A stretch of DNA of 64,000 nucleotides from an uncultured Lachnospiraceae bacterium. GTDB lineage: Bacteria; Bacillota; Clostridia; Lachnospirales; Lachnospiraceae. The notes under the pieces were generated by a model, which saw only the letters and a program-made list of their open reading frames with translations, had not been told where the DNA came from and did no database searches. Positions 26,226 through 35,357 of this stretch are shown here, piece after piece. Made by a program: the position numbers and the translations under genes. Positions within the stretch are counted from its first letter, which is position 1. Each line of letters begins with the position of its first letter. The DNA lies in assembly GCA_902489925.1 (NCBI GenBank), contig CABUBX010000002.1, positions 13,590 to 77,589 on the forward strand, in the 5' to 3' direction.

Positions 26226-28142
26226 TTAATCCGCGTCCAGGACACCTTGAAGGAGAACAATCGGCTTGGCTTCATCTTTCAGCTCGTCAATTGTAGGAAT
26301 TGAGCCGATGACATTTTCTGCAAGCCAGTCCATTTTAATAATTTCTTCCGGGGTAAGGACACCGTCTTTTTCATTTTGTACAATGCCGTCCTGTGAGTAG
26401 AGAATACCTGAAAACGGATTGAAATCTCCGGCGCATATGGTTTGCTTTAAAAGTGTAATCAGACGCTTTGTGCCGATTGGGAGACGTTCGGAATAAATGA
26501 CATCAATGACATCGGCAGACATACCCCACCAATAATTGATGGCCTGTGTCGTACCTGAGGTGTCATCATTTTTCCATGTGCCGTTTAAAATACTTTTGAT
26601 AATCAGCTCGTACATAGCGCCCCAGTGCCATACAGGCATTGCGAGATTTACAGGCGTGCTGCCGTCGGTATAGTAAAGCCCGAACTGTCTTGATATATGC
26701 TCAGGTGTAATCATTTCTTTATTGGAAATGTAATGGACATCATTATCGCGGAAGCTTTTTTCAATATCCCTGTCTTTGACGGTTGACCATTCAAGATATA
26801 TTTTGGCTCTCGGATTTACAAGCCTTGCACCGAGGGCAAAAGCATTGATGTTGGCAGTCATGCCGTAAATCGGGTAGTCGGCAATATAGCCGAGGCGTCC
26901 GTTTTCGGCAAGGGCGCCGGCAATTGCGCCTGACAAAAACTTTGCTTCGTACATACGTCCGTAGTAGGTTCGGATATACCGGTGAGATGTATTGAGCGAA
27001 CAGTTAAGTATTCGTATATCGGGATGGTCGATGGCGGCTTTTAGGCTGGCGCCGAGTAACTGCGGCGTTGTCGTAAAAATTGTATCATAGCCGTCGTGGA
27101 TGGCCATATCAATCACATCGTAAGCATTCTCCGGAAGAACATTTTCAATACAGCAGGTTTCTAACTTATCGCCGAATATTTGCTCTGCGTGGGTGCGCCC
27201 AAGCTCATGGCCGTAAGTCCATGCCGAGGTTTTTGCCGACTTGTCATGAATAAATGCTGCACGTACTTTTGACGGTGCCGGGGAAATCAGCTTTGATAAA
27301 AGCGTCTGCCGCGGTGTCTCGTCGTTTGGCTGCATGACAAGGGCAATCGGTTCTTCCTCCTGATGCATGAGAAACTCATCCCATATTTTTGTAAGGTTTG
27401 TGCGCAGCTCGGCCGGCGGTGTATCCAAAAGCTGTTCGTATCCATAGATGGAAATATAAGCGAGCATGGCGTCGGCCTTTGTAATGGAGAGCTTTTTGCC
27501 GCCTTTGGCATCGTACTCCTTGGAAAAATGGAGATAAGCTGAGCGGAAAAAGACTTTTTCGTCGCTTGTCCATACATGGTCGGTGCTGCCGGCAACAATC
27601 TCCATCAGCTTTTTAAAACTTCCCTCTTTGGAAAATTCAATATAGTTAATGCCTGCAACTTTATAAAAATCTAAAAATTCATAATATAAAACAATGTCTA
27701 AATCGTTGGGGTCATATTTGGGCACATAACGTGTTACAGTACCGTAGACGCTGACGCCGTTTAAGTATTTTGATACACTGACGCGTTTATTGCCCTCGAC
27801 AATGTAAAAACGATTCATAAATTCATATGCTTTAACCGGGTCGCGCTGACCGATGTCAAGCATGGAATCATAAAGATGCGTCCATTTTAAGGCAAATTCT
27901 GTTGTATCCTCCAAAAGCGGCATAAAGTTGCCTGCAAAGGCAGTTGTGCGTCCCTGCGTACTTGTGCCGACAATGAGGTCTAAAGGAATATCTATAAGAC
28001 CAAGGTCTGTGCGTGTTTCAATATCTGTGTGTGATAAAAGGTCATCTAAGACGGGAAGATAAGGGTATTCGCCGTTGGTGAGACGTGAACGGTATTCTTT
28101 TTGTCCGAGACGAAGGGCTTTTTCATAATCTGTGTTTGCCAT
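26226..28142 (-). CDS. Cytosolic BMP/PnrA-like ligand-binding protein with ParB-like N-terminal region
   Basis: A 638-aa protein. The C-terminal ~330 residues match the BMP/PnrA (Med) periplasmic-binding fold: KVRAAFIHDKSAKTSAWTYG, GYDTIFTTTPQL, AKFLSGAIAGALAENGRLGY. There is no signal peptide or lipobox, so this should be cytoplasmic, unlike nucleoside-binding lipoproteins of the family. The N-terminal ~280 residues contain FYIVEGNKRVSVSKYL, which resembles the GNHR-type core of ParB/sulfiredoxin-like domains. ATG 28142 follows AGGGAGGTAATT; the frame continues upstream without a ribosome binding site. Possibly a soluble nucleoside or purine sensor or enzyme (inference). No permease is adjacent. 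Confidence 0.72.
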   Translation of the reverse strand: MANTDYEKALRLGQKEYRSRLTNGEYPYLPVLDDLLSHTDIETRTDLGLIDIPLDLIVGTSTQGRTTAFAGNFMPLLEDTTEFALKWTHLYDSMLDIGQRDPVKAYEFMNRFYIVEGNKRVSVSKYLNGVSVYGTVTRYVPKYDPNDLDIVLYYEFLDFYKVAGINYIEFSKEGSFKKLMEIVAGSTDHVWTSDEKVFFRSAYLHFSKEYDAKGGKKLSITKADAMLAYISIYGYEQLLDTPPAELRTNLTKIWDEFLMHQEEEPIALVMQPNDETPRQTLLSKLISPAPSKVRAAFIHDKSAKTSAWTYGHELGRTHAEQIFGDKLETCCIENVLPENAYDVIDMAIHDGYDTIFTTTPQLLGASLKAAIDHPDIRILNCSLNTSHRYIRTYYGRMYEAKFLSGAIAGALAENGRLGYIADYPIYGMTANINAFALGARLVNPRAKIYLEWSTVKDRDIEKSFRDNDVHYISNKEMITPEHISRQFGLYYTDGSTPVNLAMPVWHWGAMYELIIKSILNGTWKNDDTSGTTQAINYWWGMSADVIDVIYSERLPIGTKRLITLLKQTICAGDFNPFSGILYSQDGIVQNEKDGVLTPEEIIKMDWLAENVIGSIPTIDELKDEAKPIVLLQGVLDAD

Positions 28143-28261
28143 AATTACCTCCCTAAAAAATTGAATGTTCATGGAGACGGGATTCATAGCCGCCTGACAT
28201 CATGTTAATATAATCATATACCAGTTTAAAAAAAATAACAACTTTTCTTTTTGCGAGTTTT

Positions 28262-28270
28262 TGATATAAT
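28262..28270 (+). promoter_or_regulatory. Extended -10 promoter of the DUF3810-Rrf2 operon
   Basis: TGATATAAT at 28262-28270, without a recognisable -35. Confidence 0.5.
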
Positions 28271-28299
28271 GATATCATGGTGAAAAGGTGGGAATAATA

Positions 28300-29445
28300 T
28301 TGAAACAAAAGGTGAAAAAGGGGCAAAAGCCTCGAAATGAAGGTAATGATAAAAAGAAATCCATAATAAAACTGACGGCGATTTTTGTCTGTCTTGCGCT
28401 GGGCTTCGGACTTTTATATATTGCGCGGGTATTTCCGGCTTTTGCGGAATTTTATGCAGACTATATTTACCCGATTTGGGTAAATACAGTGGGAAGGCTC
28501 ATGTCGTTTTTTCCTGTATCTATGGTGGAGATTTTGCTTTACTTATGTATTTTATACGGCATATTCAGGTTGGTGCGATGGATTTTTTCAAAGCGTGGCA
28601 GCAGGGGGGCAAGGGCGCTTCAGGGCTTTTTATCTCTGATTGTTTTTGCATCGGCTCTGTTTCTATCTTATACGCTAAATTGCGGCATTAATTATCAACG
28701 TCATACGTTTGGTGAGGAAAGTGGGCTTGAGGTGAAGGAACGTCCGGTTGAGGAATTGATTGCGCTGTGTGAAAAGCTGACGGAGGAGGTCAATAGTTAT
28801 TCCGGGCAGGTCATACGCAATAAAAAAGGTCTGTGTGTGCTTGACACAAATTCGGAAAAAAGAGCTGTGAGCGCTATGCATGCGGTTTCTGAGGAATTTG
28901 AGGCGCTTAAAGGCTACTATCCTGTGCCAAAGGGGCTTATTGTATCACAGATTTTGTCTTATCAGCAGCTGACAGGTGTGTATTCACCGTTTACAATAGA
29001 GGCCAATTACAACAGGCATATGACTTCATACAATAAGCCGTTTACAATGTGCCACGAGCTGTCGCACCTTAAAGGCTTTATGCGGGAGGACGAGGCGAAT
29101 TTTATTGCATATCTTGCCTGTATGGCATCGGAAGATATTGATTTTAATTACAGCGGGGCGCTGATGGGCTGGATTTATGCAACGAATGCTTTGTATAAGG
29201 CGGATGCCGTTTCTTACCGGATGATGTATGAGCGTCTTTTGCCTGAGGTTAAGGCAGAACTTTCGGCAAACAGTGCCTTTTGGGACAGATACGAAGGGCC
29301 TGTCGCGGAAGTGGCAGATAAGGTCAATGACACGTATCTTAAAGCAAATAATCAGACAGATGGTGTCCGAAGTTACAGCAGAATTGTTGATTTAATGTTA
29401 GCCTATGAAGCAAAAGGAGGAAACGGCAATGATGATATCGACTAA
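28300..29445 (+). CDS. DUF3810 family membrane protein with HExxH motif
   Basis: About 381 aa. Three hydrophobic segments lie near the N-terminus (IYPIWVNTVGRLMSFFPVSM between them), followed by a ~250-residue soluble domain with a gluzincin-like metal motif MCHELSHLKGFMREDEANF, i.e. HExxH plus downstream Glu residues. This is typical of DUF3810, a family suspected to be membrane-bound metallopeptidases but not characterised. The start is TTG 28300 (AAGGTGGG 7 bases upstream) or GTG 28288; no ATG fits. The 3' end overlaps the start of the Rrf2 regulator gene by 17 bases. Confidence 0.82.
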   Translation: MKQKVKKGQKPRNEGNDKKKSIIKLTAIFVCLALGFGLLYIARVFPAFAEFYADYIYPIWVNTVGRLMSFFPVSMVEILLYLCILYGIFRLVRWIFSKRGSRGARALQGFLSLIVFASALFLSYTLNCGINYQRHTFGEESGLEVKERPVEELIALCEKLTEEVNSYSGQVIRNKKGLCVLDTNSEKRAVSAMHAVSEEFEALKGYYPVPKGLIVSQILSYQQLTGVYSPFTIEANYNRHMTSYNKPFTMCHELSHLKGFMREDEANFIAYLACMASEDIDFNYSGALMGWIYATNALYKADAVSYRMMYERLLPEVKAELSANSAFWDRYEGPVAEVADKVNDTYLKANNQTDGVRSYSRIVDLMLAYEAKGGNGNDDID

Positions 29446-29845
29446 AGGGCGTTATGCATTAAAAATTATGATAGATTTAGCAGAAAATTCAGGTGAGCGG
29501 CCAATCAGCATTAAAAGTATTTCGGGAAGACAGGATATTTCTATAAAATATATTGAGCAGATTATTGCTTCACTTGTGAAGGCAGGGCTTGTTAAAAGTG
29601 TTCGCGGCAGTCAGGGCGGTTACTTTTTGACACGTCCCCTGAGAGAATACGGTGTCGGTGAAATTTTAAGAGCGGCGGAAGGCGATATATCGCCGGTAGA
29701 ATGTGTCAGCACAGATAAAACACCGTGTACCAAGGAGAGTATTTGTCTTTTGCGCCCGCTTTGGGAGGAACTGGATGAAGCGGTCAACAAGGTGCTGGAC
29801 AGCCATTCGTTAGAAGACCTTGTGCAGAGAAATTTCTGTGAATAA
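29429..29845 (+). CDS. Rrf2 family regulator, IscR-like with three cysteines
   Basis: A 138-aa Rrf2 protein: MISTKGRYALKIMIDLAE, helix-turn-helix KSISGRQDISIKYIEQIIASL, wing LVKSVRGSQGGYFL. A C-x7-C-x5-C arrangement (ECVSTDKTPCTKESIC) matches the Fe-S ligand region of IscR. Located just upstream of nifS-nifU, it probably senses Fe-S cluster status and controls that pair. ATG 29429 after GGAGGA is chosen; it lies inside the end of the DUF3810 gene, so the two are translationally linked. Confidence 0.9.
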   Translation: MMISTKGRYALKIMIDLAENSGERPISIKSISGRQDISIKYIEQIIASLVKAGLVKSVRGSQGGYFLTRPLREYGVGEILRAAEGDISPVECVSTDKTPCTKESICLLRPLWEELDEAVNKVLDSHSLEDLVQRNFCE

Positions 29846-29851
29846 TGTATC

Positions 29852-29880
29852 TTGACAACAATAAATGGCAGTGTTAATAT
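29852..29880 (+). promoter_or_regulatory. nifS promoter
   Basis: TTGACA at 29852, TAATAT at 29875, 17-base spacing. A loosely IscR-like site (ATACTTGATAACTAGGGAT, about 29899-29917) lies downstream of the start of transcription; the match is imperfect. Confidence 0.7.
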
Positions 29881-29946
29881 AAATATAGATTAAATCATAC
29901 TTGATAACTAGGGATTAAAAAGACTATTTTTAGGAGGAAAATTTCG

Positions 29947-31137
29947 ATGAGCAGAGTTGTTTATTTAGATAATGCAGCAACAACAAAAACAAGCCCGAAG
30001 GTTGTTGAAGCAATGCTTCCGTATTTTAGTGCAAACTACGGCAATCCAAGCAGTATTTACAGTATCGGCGGCACAGCAAAGCTTGCTGTTGACGAAGCAA
30101 GAGCTGCTGTAGCAAAGTCAATCGGCGCAAAACCGGAGGAAATTTATTTTACAGCCGGCGGCTCAGAATCGGATAACTGGGCGATAAAGATGGTTGCGGA
30201 AAATCTTTCAAAAAAGGGCAGACATATTATAACTTCGGCGATTGAGCATCATGCGGTACTGCATACATGTGAGTATTTGGAGAAGCAGGGCTATGAGGTA
30301 ACTTATGTCGGCGTGGATGAGGACGGTATAATTAAATTGGACGAGCTTGAGGCTGCAATTCGCCCGGATACGATATTAATTACCGTGATGGCAGCCAATA
30401 ATGAGATTGGTACACTTCAGCCAATTAGGGAAATCGGCGCTGTTGCTAAAAAACATGGAGTTCTTTTCCATACAGATGCAGTGCAGGCGTTCGGACATTG
30501 TCCAATTAACGTGGATGAAGACAATATTGATATGTTAAGTGCCAGCGGTCATAAGATTAACGGACCGAAGGGCGTCGGCTTCTTATATGTAAGAAAGGGT
30601 GTACGTCTGACAAATCTTATTCATGGCGGACAGCAGGAAAGAGGACGCCGTGCCGGTACAGAAAATGTTCCGGGGATTGTCGGTTTTGGTGCTGCAGCCA
30701 ATGAGGCGGTGGAAAAGATGGAGGCACGTGCGGTTTATGAGGCCAAACTCAGGGATTACATGATTGAGCGTATATTAAAAGAAATCCCTTACTGCCGTCT
30801 CAATGGTCATCCGAGCAAACGTCTGCCGAATAATGTGAATGTGAGTATTCGTTTTATTGAGGGCGAGGCACTTTTGATGATGCTTGATATGAAAGGTATT
30901 TGTGCTTCCAGCGGTTCGGCCTGTACATCAGGCTCGCTTGACCCATCTCACGTACTTTTGGCCATTGGCCTGCCTCATGCAATTGCCCATGGTTCTTTGA
31001 GAATGAGCTTGAGCGATGAGACAACAAAAGAAGATGTGGATTATACTGTAGATGCATTAAAGAAGATAGTAGAGCGTTTGAGAGGTATGTCGCCGCTTTA
31101 CGAAGATTTTGTCAAATTAGGTAGAGAAGAATTTTAA
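29947..31137 (+). CDS. nifS: Cysteine desulfurase NifS
   Basis: A 396-aa PLP enzyme that removes sulfur from cysteine for Fe-S cluster assembly. Motifs: [27 protein letters not shown], the PLP lysine in [10 protein letters not shown] (~204), and the catalytic Cys in SSGSACTSG (~326). The loop type and pairing with NifU place it in the NifS/IscS class. Preceded by AGGAGG and a consensus promoter, followed 16 bases later by the scaffold gene. Confidence 0.97.
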   Translation: MSRVVYLDNAATTKTSPKVVEAMLPYFSANYGNPSSIYSIGGTAKLAVDEARAAVAKSIGAKPEEIYFTAGGSESDNWAIKMVAENLSKKGRHIITSAIEHHAVLHTCEYLEKQGYEVTYVGVDEDGIIKLDELEAAIRPDTILITVMAANNEIGTLQPIREIGAVAKKHGVLFHTDAVQAFGHCPINVDEDNIDMLSASGHKINGPKGVGFLYVRKGVRLTNLIHGGQQERGRRAGTENVPGIVGFGAAANEAVEKMEARAVYEAKLRDYMIERILKEIPYCRLNGHPSKRLPNNVNVSIRFIEGEALLMMLDMKGICASSGSACTSGSLDPSHVLLAIGLPHAIAHGSLRMSLSDETTKEDVDYTVDALKKIVERLRGMSPLYEDFVKLGREEF

Positions 31138-31153
31138 GAGCGGAGGAAAAGTT

Positions 31154-31570
31154 ATGTATAGTGAAAAAGTATTAGACCATTTTGAAAATCCAAGAAATAT
31201 GGGTGAAATTGAAAATGCCAGCGGTGTAGGTACAGTAGGCAACGCAAAGTGCGGCGATATTATGAGAATGTATCTTGATATTGATGATAACGGTATTATA
31301 CAGGATGTAAAGTTTAAGACATACGGCTGCGGTGCGGCAGTGGCAACAAGCAGTATGGCGACAGAGCTTGTCAAGGGAAAGACAATTCAGGAGGCATTAA
31401 AGGTTACAAATAAAGCTGTGATGGAGGCGCTTGACGGACTTCCGCCTGTTAAAGTTCATTGCTCACTGCTTGCTGAGGAGGCAATTCATGCAGCGCTTTG
31501 GGATTATGCCGAAAAACATGGCATCACAATTGAAGGACTTGAAAAACCAAAGGCAGATATTAACGACTAA
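31154..31570 (+). CDS. nifU: Fe-S cluster scaffold protein NifU/IscU
   Basis: A 138-aa IscU-type scaffold with the three cluster cysteines in GNAKCGD (~33), TYGCGAA (~60) and KVHCSLLAEE (~103). It lacks the extra domains of full-length Azotobacter NifU, as usual for the clostridial protein. Cotranscribed with nifS and followed by a terminator. Confidence 0.96.
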   Translation: MYSEKVLDHFENPRNMGEIENASGVGTVGNAKCGDIMRMYLDIDDNGIIQDVKFKTYGCGAAVATSSMATELVKGKTIQEALKVTNKAVMEALDGLPPVKVHCSLLAEEAIHAALWDYAEKHGITIEGLEKPKADIND

Positions 31571-31631
31571 GATAGAAGAATAGCGTTTGTGTGTTTTTTG
31601 GTAAATATTCCATGTTGACAAATGCAATTTC

Positions 31632-31663
31632 AGGGTGTCACATTTGTGGCACCCTCATTTTTT
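31632..31663 (+). terminator. Terminator after nifU
   Basis: Stem AGGGTGTCAC/GTGGCACCCT with a 4-base loop, followed by CATTTTTT. Confidence 0.8.
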
Positions 31664-31689
31664 GCAGTAAAATCAACGGTTAGAGCGTG

Positions 31690-31741
31690 CTACTATATAT
31701 TGTGTTCAAAAAATGTGAAAAACTATATTTTGTATAGTTTT
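31690..31741 (+). promoter_or_regulatory. Paired NrdR-like boxes overlapping a promoter
   Basis: Box 1 ACTATATATTGTGT (31692-31705) and box 2 ACTATATTTTGTAT (31722-31735) are 30 bases apart, about three helical turns, resembling NrdR boxes (consensus around ACACTATATATTGTGT). Box 2 lies in a perfect inverted repeat, AAAACTATA-TTTTG-TATAGTTTT. TTGTGT of box 1 and TATATT of box 2 also form a -35/-10 pair with 18-base spacing, so binding would block initiation. A second, extended -10 (TGTTATAAT, 31767-31775) lies closer to nrdD. Confidence 0.65.
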
Positions 31742-31840
31742 CCATATGGCTTTTTAGGGAGAGCAGTGTTATAATGGACATCGGCTCGAAAAATGCCGGA
31801 TACGGCAGTGAATATAGATGGATTTAAGGAGAAGACTAAA

Positions 31841-33967
31841 ATGAGGATTATTAAAAGGGATGGCCGTGAAGTGGCTTACAACAGAAGTAAGATTATTATG
31901 GCAATCAGCAAGGCCAATGCCGAGGTGCCGGAAGAAGAAAAGATTTCCGACGAGAAAATTGAAGAAATTGTCACATATATTGAAGGTAGAAACCGCAAAA
32001 GAATGCTCGTTGAAGATATTCAGGACATTATTGAGCAGCGTTTGATGGCGGAGGATAAGTTTGATTTGGCGAAGGCTTATATTATTTACAGATATCAAAG
32101 AGAGCTTGTCCGCAAGGCAAATACAACGGATGAATCCATTTTAAGCCTTATTAAAAACAGCAACAAGGATGTTATGGAGGAAAATTCCAATAAGAATGCG
32201 GTTGTGGCTTCAACCCAGAGGGATTTAATTGCCGGTGAGGTGTCTAAGGATTTGACAAAACGTCTTTTGCTTCCTGAAAAGATTACAAAGGCCCATGAAG
32301 AAGGCGTGCTTCATTTTCATGATGCCGATTATTTTGTACAGCCGATATTTAACTGCTGTCTGATTAATATTAAGGATATGCTTGATAACGGTACAGTGAT
32401 GAACGGAAAGCTGATTGAGAGTCCAAAGAGCTTTCAGGTTGCATGTACGGTCATGACACAGATTATCTCTGCCGTGGCAAGCAGTCAGTACGGCGGTCAA
32501 TCTGTCGATGTCCGCCATCTCGGAAAATATTTAAGAAAAAGCTATAATAAATATAAGGCAGCTGTACGAGTGGAATTTGGAGACAGCCTTGACAGTGAAA
32601 CGGTCGAAAAGATTGTCCGTCTGAGATTAAAAGACGAATTAAAATCCGGTGTTCAGACAATTCAGTATCAGATTAATACTTTGATGACAACCAATGGCCA
32701 ATCTCCATTTGTTACATTGTTTTTAAATCTTGACCCGAATGACGAATATGTTGAAGAAAATGCCATGATTATTGAGGAGATTTTAAGACAGCGTCTTGAA
32801 GGCATTAAAAATGAGATGGGTGTGTATGTGACACCTGCATTTCCTAAGCTGATTTATGTGCTCGATGAGCATAACTGCTTAAAAGGCGGAAAGTATGACT
32901 ATATTACAAAGCTTGCCGTAAAGTGTTCCGCAAAACGTCTTTATCCGGATTATATTTCTGCAAAGAAGATGCGCGAAAACTATGAAGGCAACGTATTCAG
33001 CTGCATGGGCTGCCGAAGCTTTTTGACACCGTGGAAGGATGAAAACGGTGAGTATAAGTTTGAAGGACGTTTTAATCAGGGTGTTGTCAGCTTAAATCTG
33101 CCTCAGATTGGTATTATTGCCAAGGGCGATGAGGAGGTATTTTGGAAGCTTCTTGATGAGCGTCTTGAACTTTGCTATGAAGCGCTGATGTGCCGTCACA
33201 ACGCGCTGATGGGCACAACTTCCGATGTCAGTCCGATTCACTGGCAGTACGGTGCTATTGCCCGCCTTAAAAAGGGCGAGAAAATTGACAAGCTTTTGTT
33301 AAACGGCTATTCCACAATTTCATTGGGCTATATTGGTCTTTACGAGGTGACAAAGCTGATGAAGGGTGTCAGCCACACAACGCCGGAGGGACTTGAATTT
33401 GCCCTTCGCGTGATGAATCGTTTAAGAGAAGCAACAGATACATGGAAAAAAGATACAGGCATGCATTTCGGACTTTACGGCACACCGGCAGAGTCTCTTT
33501 GCTATCGTTTTGCAAGAATCGACTTAGAGCGCTTCGGTGAAATTGAGGATGTGACAGATAAGGGCTATTATACAAATTCTTACCATGTGGATGTACGTGA
33601 AAAGATTGATGCTTTTAGCAAATTTACATTTGAAAGTCAGTTCCAGAAGATATCTTTAGGTGGTGCGATTTCTTACGTTGAGATACCGAATATGCGTCAT
33701 AACCTTGAAGCGCTTGAGGAAATTGTGAAGTTTATTTATGACAATATCCAGTATGCGGAATTTAATACAAAGTCAGATTACTGTCATGTGTGCGGTTTTG
33801 ACGGAGAAATCATCGTCAATGACAATAATGAGTGGGAGTGCCCGCAGTGCGGCAATAAAGACCATGCCAAAATGAACGTAACAAGAAGAACTTGCGGCTA
33901 TCTCGGCGAAAACTTCTGGAATGTGGGAAAAACGAAGGAAATTAAAGCGAGGGTGCTGCACCTGTAA
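31841..33967 (+). CDS. nrdD: Anaerobic ribonucleoside-triphosphate reductase
   Basis: A 708-aa class III reductase that makes deoxynucleotides under anaerobic conditions. An N-terminal ATP-cone regulatory domain (~1-90; KRDGREVAYNRSKIIMAISK) precedes the catalytic barrel. C-terminal zinc-site cysteines (CHVCGF and CPQCG) are followed by the glycyl radical site Gly686 in RRTCGYLGE. The frame is open upstream, but ATG 31841 with AAGGAGAA gives the correct N-terminus. Paired NrdR-like boxes upstream predict repression when dNTP or ATP levels are high. Confidence 0.97.
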   Translation: MRIIKRDGREVAYNRSKIIMAISKANAEVPEEEKISDEKIEEIVTYIEGRNRKRMLVEDIQDIIEQRLMAEDKFDLAKAYIIYRYQRELVRKANTTDESILSLIKNSNKDVMEENSNKNAVVASTQRDLIAGEVSKDLTKRLLLPEKITKAHEEGVLHFHDADYFVQPIFNCCLINIKDMLDNGTVMNGKLIESPKSFQVACTVMTQIISAVASSQYGGQSVDVRHLGKYLRKSYNKYKAAVRVEFGDSLDSETVEKIVRLRLKDELKSGVQTIQYQINTLMTTNGQSPFVTLFLNLDPNDEYVEENAMIIEEILRQRLEGIKNEMGVYVTPAFPKLIYVLDEHNCLKGGKYDYITKLAVKCSAKRLYPDYISAKKMRENYEGNVFSCMGCRSFLTPWKDENGEYKFEGRFNQGVVSLNLPQIGIIAKGDEEVFWKLLDERLELCYEALMCRHNALMGTTSDVSPIHWQYGAIARLKKGEKIDKLLLNGYSTISLGYIGLYEVTKLMKGVSHTTPEGLEFALRVMNRLREATDTWKKDTGMHFGLYGTPAESLCYRFARIDLERFGEIEDVTDKGYYTNSYHVDVREKIDAFSKFTFESQFQKISLGGAISYVEIPNMRHNLEALEEIVKFIYDNIQYAEFNTKSDYCHVCGFDGEIIVNDNNEWECPQCGNKDHAKMNVTRRTCGYLGENFWNVGKTKEIKARVLHL

Positions 33968-34005
33968 TCTTTGGCATGGATATAAAAGAAAGGAAGTTTT
34001 CTGCC

Positions 34006-34536
34006 ATGTATTACGCAGATATTAAACAATACGATGTTGCCAACGGCCCGGGTGTTCGTGTCTCTCTCTTTGTCAGCGGCTGTAATCACCGCTGCCAAAA
34101 CTGCTTCAATGAGGAAGCGTGGGATTTTAAATTCGGCAATGAATTTACAGAAAAAGAGGCAGATAGAATTATCGAATACATGAAGCCGGACTATGTGGCA
34201 GGAATTACATTGCTTGGCGGTGAGCCGATGGAATATGTGAATCAAAAAGGTTTACTTCCGCTTGTACGCCGGATTCGTGAAACTTATCCGCATAAAAGCA
34301 TATGGTGCTTTACAGGTTATCTTTTTGATAAGGATATTTTAGAAAACATGTATGAAAAATGGGCGGAAACGAGAGAATTACTGTCCTGTTTTGATGTGAT
34401 GGTTGACGGAAAGTTTGTTGAAGAACTGAAAAATTTATCGCTGAGATTTAAAGGTTCATCCAATCAGAGAACAATTGATGTGCAAAAGTCATTGGCTGCA
34501 AGAAAAGTGGTTCTGATGGAGGGCTATAACGAATAA
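34006..34536 (+). CDS. nrdG: Anaerobic ribonucleotide reductase-activating protein
   Basis: A 176-aa radical SAM activase that installs the glycyl radical in NrdD. The Cx3Cx2C cluster motif is CNHRCQNC, preceded by NGPGVRVSLFVSG; LLGGEPM follows. An in-frame ATG exists at 33976, but ATG 34006 (MYYADIKQYDVANGPG), with AAGGAAG 9 bases upstream, matches the usual N-terminus. Second gene of the nrdDG operon, ending at a bidirectional terminator. Confidence 0.96.
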   Translation: MYYADIKQYDVANGPGVRVSLFVSGCNHRCQNCFNEEAWDFKFGNEFTEKEADRIIEYMKPDYVAGITLLGGEPMEYVNQKGLLPLVRRIRETYPHKSIWCFTGYLFDKDILENMYEKWAETRELLSCFDVMVDGKFVEELKNLSLRFKGSSNQRTIDVQKSLAARKVVLMEGYNE

Positions 34537-34542
34537 AAAGAT

Positions 34543-34585
34543 TGCGCAAGGGGCAGGTTATAAGAGCGTCCCTTGCGCATTTTTT
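34543..34585. terminator. Bidirectional terminator between nrdG and the tryptophan-type ABC operon
   Basis: Stem TGCGCAAGGGGC (34543-34554) with GCGTCCCTTGCGCA (34566-34579), T-run on the right and A-run on the left. Confidence 0.85.
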
Positions 34586-35357
34586 AATTTCCACATTCAA
34601 TACTGATTTTATTAAATTGTCCGAGCAGGTCATCAATGGTGAGCTGCTTTTTTTCTTCTCCGGCTTTGTCGATGACAGCCTCGCCCTGATGCATCATTAA
34701 AAGGCGGCTGCCATATTCTACCGCATAGCGGAGATTATGGGTGACCATCATAGTTGTCAGCTGTTTTTCACGGACAAGCTTGTCGGTCAATTCCATAATT
34801 AAGTCGGCTGTTTTCGGGTCTAGGGCCGCGGTGTGTTCATCGAGAATGAGAAAGTCAATCGGTGTCATTGTAGACATTAAAAGTGCCATCGCCTGACGCT
34901 GACCGCCGGAGAGGGAACCGACTTTAATATCAAGCTTATTTTCAAGACCGAGATTTAAGTCGGAGAGAAGCTCTTTATAGTAATCAATTCGCTTCTTGTC
35001 TGTACCTTTTCGCAAATTAAAAGATTTTGCTTTGTTGTCTGCAATAGACATATTTTCAAGAATAGTCATCGAAGGACAAGTACCGAGGGCGGGATTTTGG
35101 AAAACGCGGCCGATGCGGCGATAACGTTTATAATTTTTAGCATTTGTAATATCCTTGCCATCCATAATAACCTGACCGCTGTCTAGCGGAATACTGCCAC
35201 AAATAATATTTAAAAGGGAGGTTTTGCCTGAGCCGTTACTTCCGATGATGGAAATAAAGTCACCTTTGTTGACTGTCAAATTAAAATTTTTAAAAAGGCA
35301 CATTTCATTGACAGTTCCGGGATTGTAATATTTGTTAATGTTTTTTAATTCAAGCAT
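34584..35357 (-). CDS. trpZ: ABC transporter ATP-binding protein (TrpZ-like)
   Basis: A 257-aa ATPase: Walker A GSNGSGKTS, signature GSLSGGQRQAMALLM, Walker B DFLILDEHTAALDPKT. It overlaps the permease gene by 8 bases. The three-gene set of an ABC_sub_bind lipoprotein, a ribose-type permease and this ATPase is the TrpXYZ arrangement, and the upstream T-box points to tryptophan. The symbol rests on context rather than on specific residues in this subunit. Confidence 0.85.
   Translation of the reverse strand: MLELKNINKYYNPGTVNEMCLFKNFNLTVNKGDFISIIGSNGSGKTSLLNIICGSIPLDSGQVIMDGKDITNAKNYKRYRRIGRVFQNPALGTCPSMTILENMSIADNKAKSFNLRKGTDKKRIDYYKELLSDLNLGLENKLDIKVGSLSGGQRQAMALLMSTMTPIDFLILDEHTAALDPKTADLIMELTDKLVREKQLTTMMVTHNLRYAVEYGSRLLMMHQGEAVIDKAGEEKKQLTIDDLLGQFNKISIECGN

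Noticed and set aside
29899..29917. Definite IscR operator before nifS
   Set aside because: Only about half of the symmetric positions match between the two halves; too weak for a separate feature.
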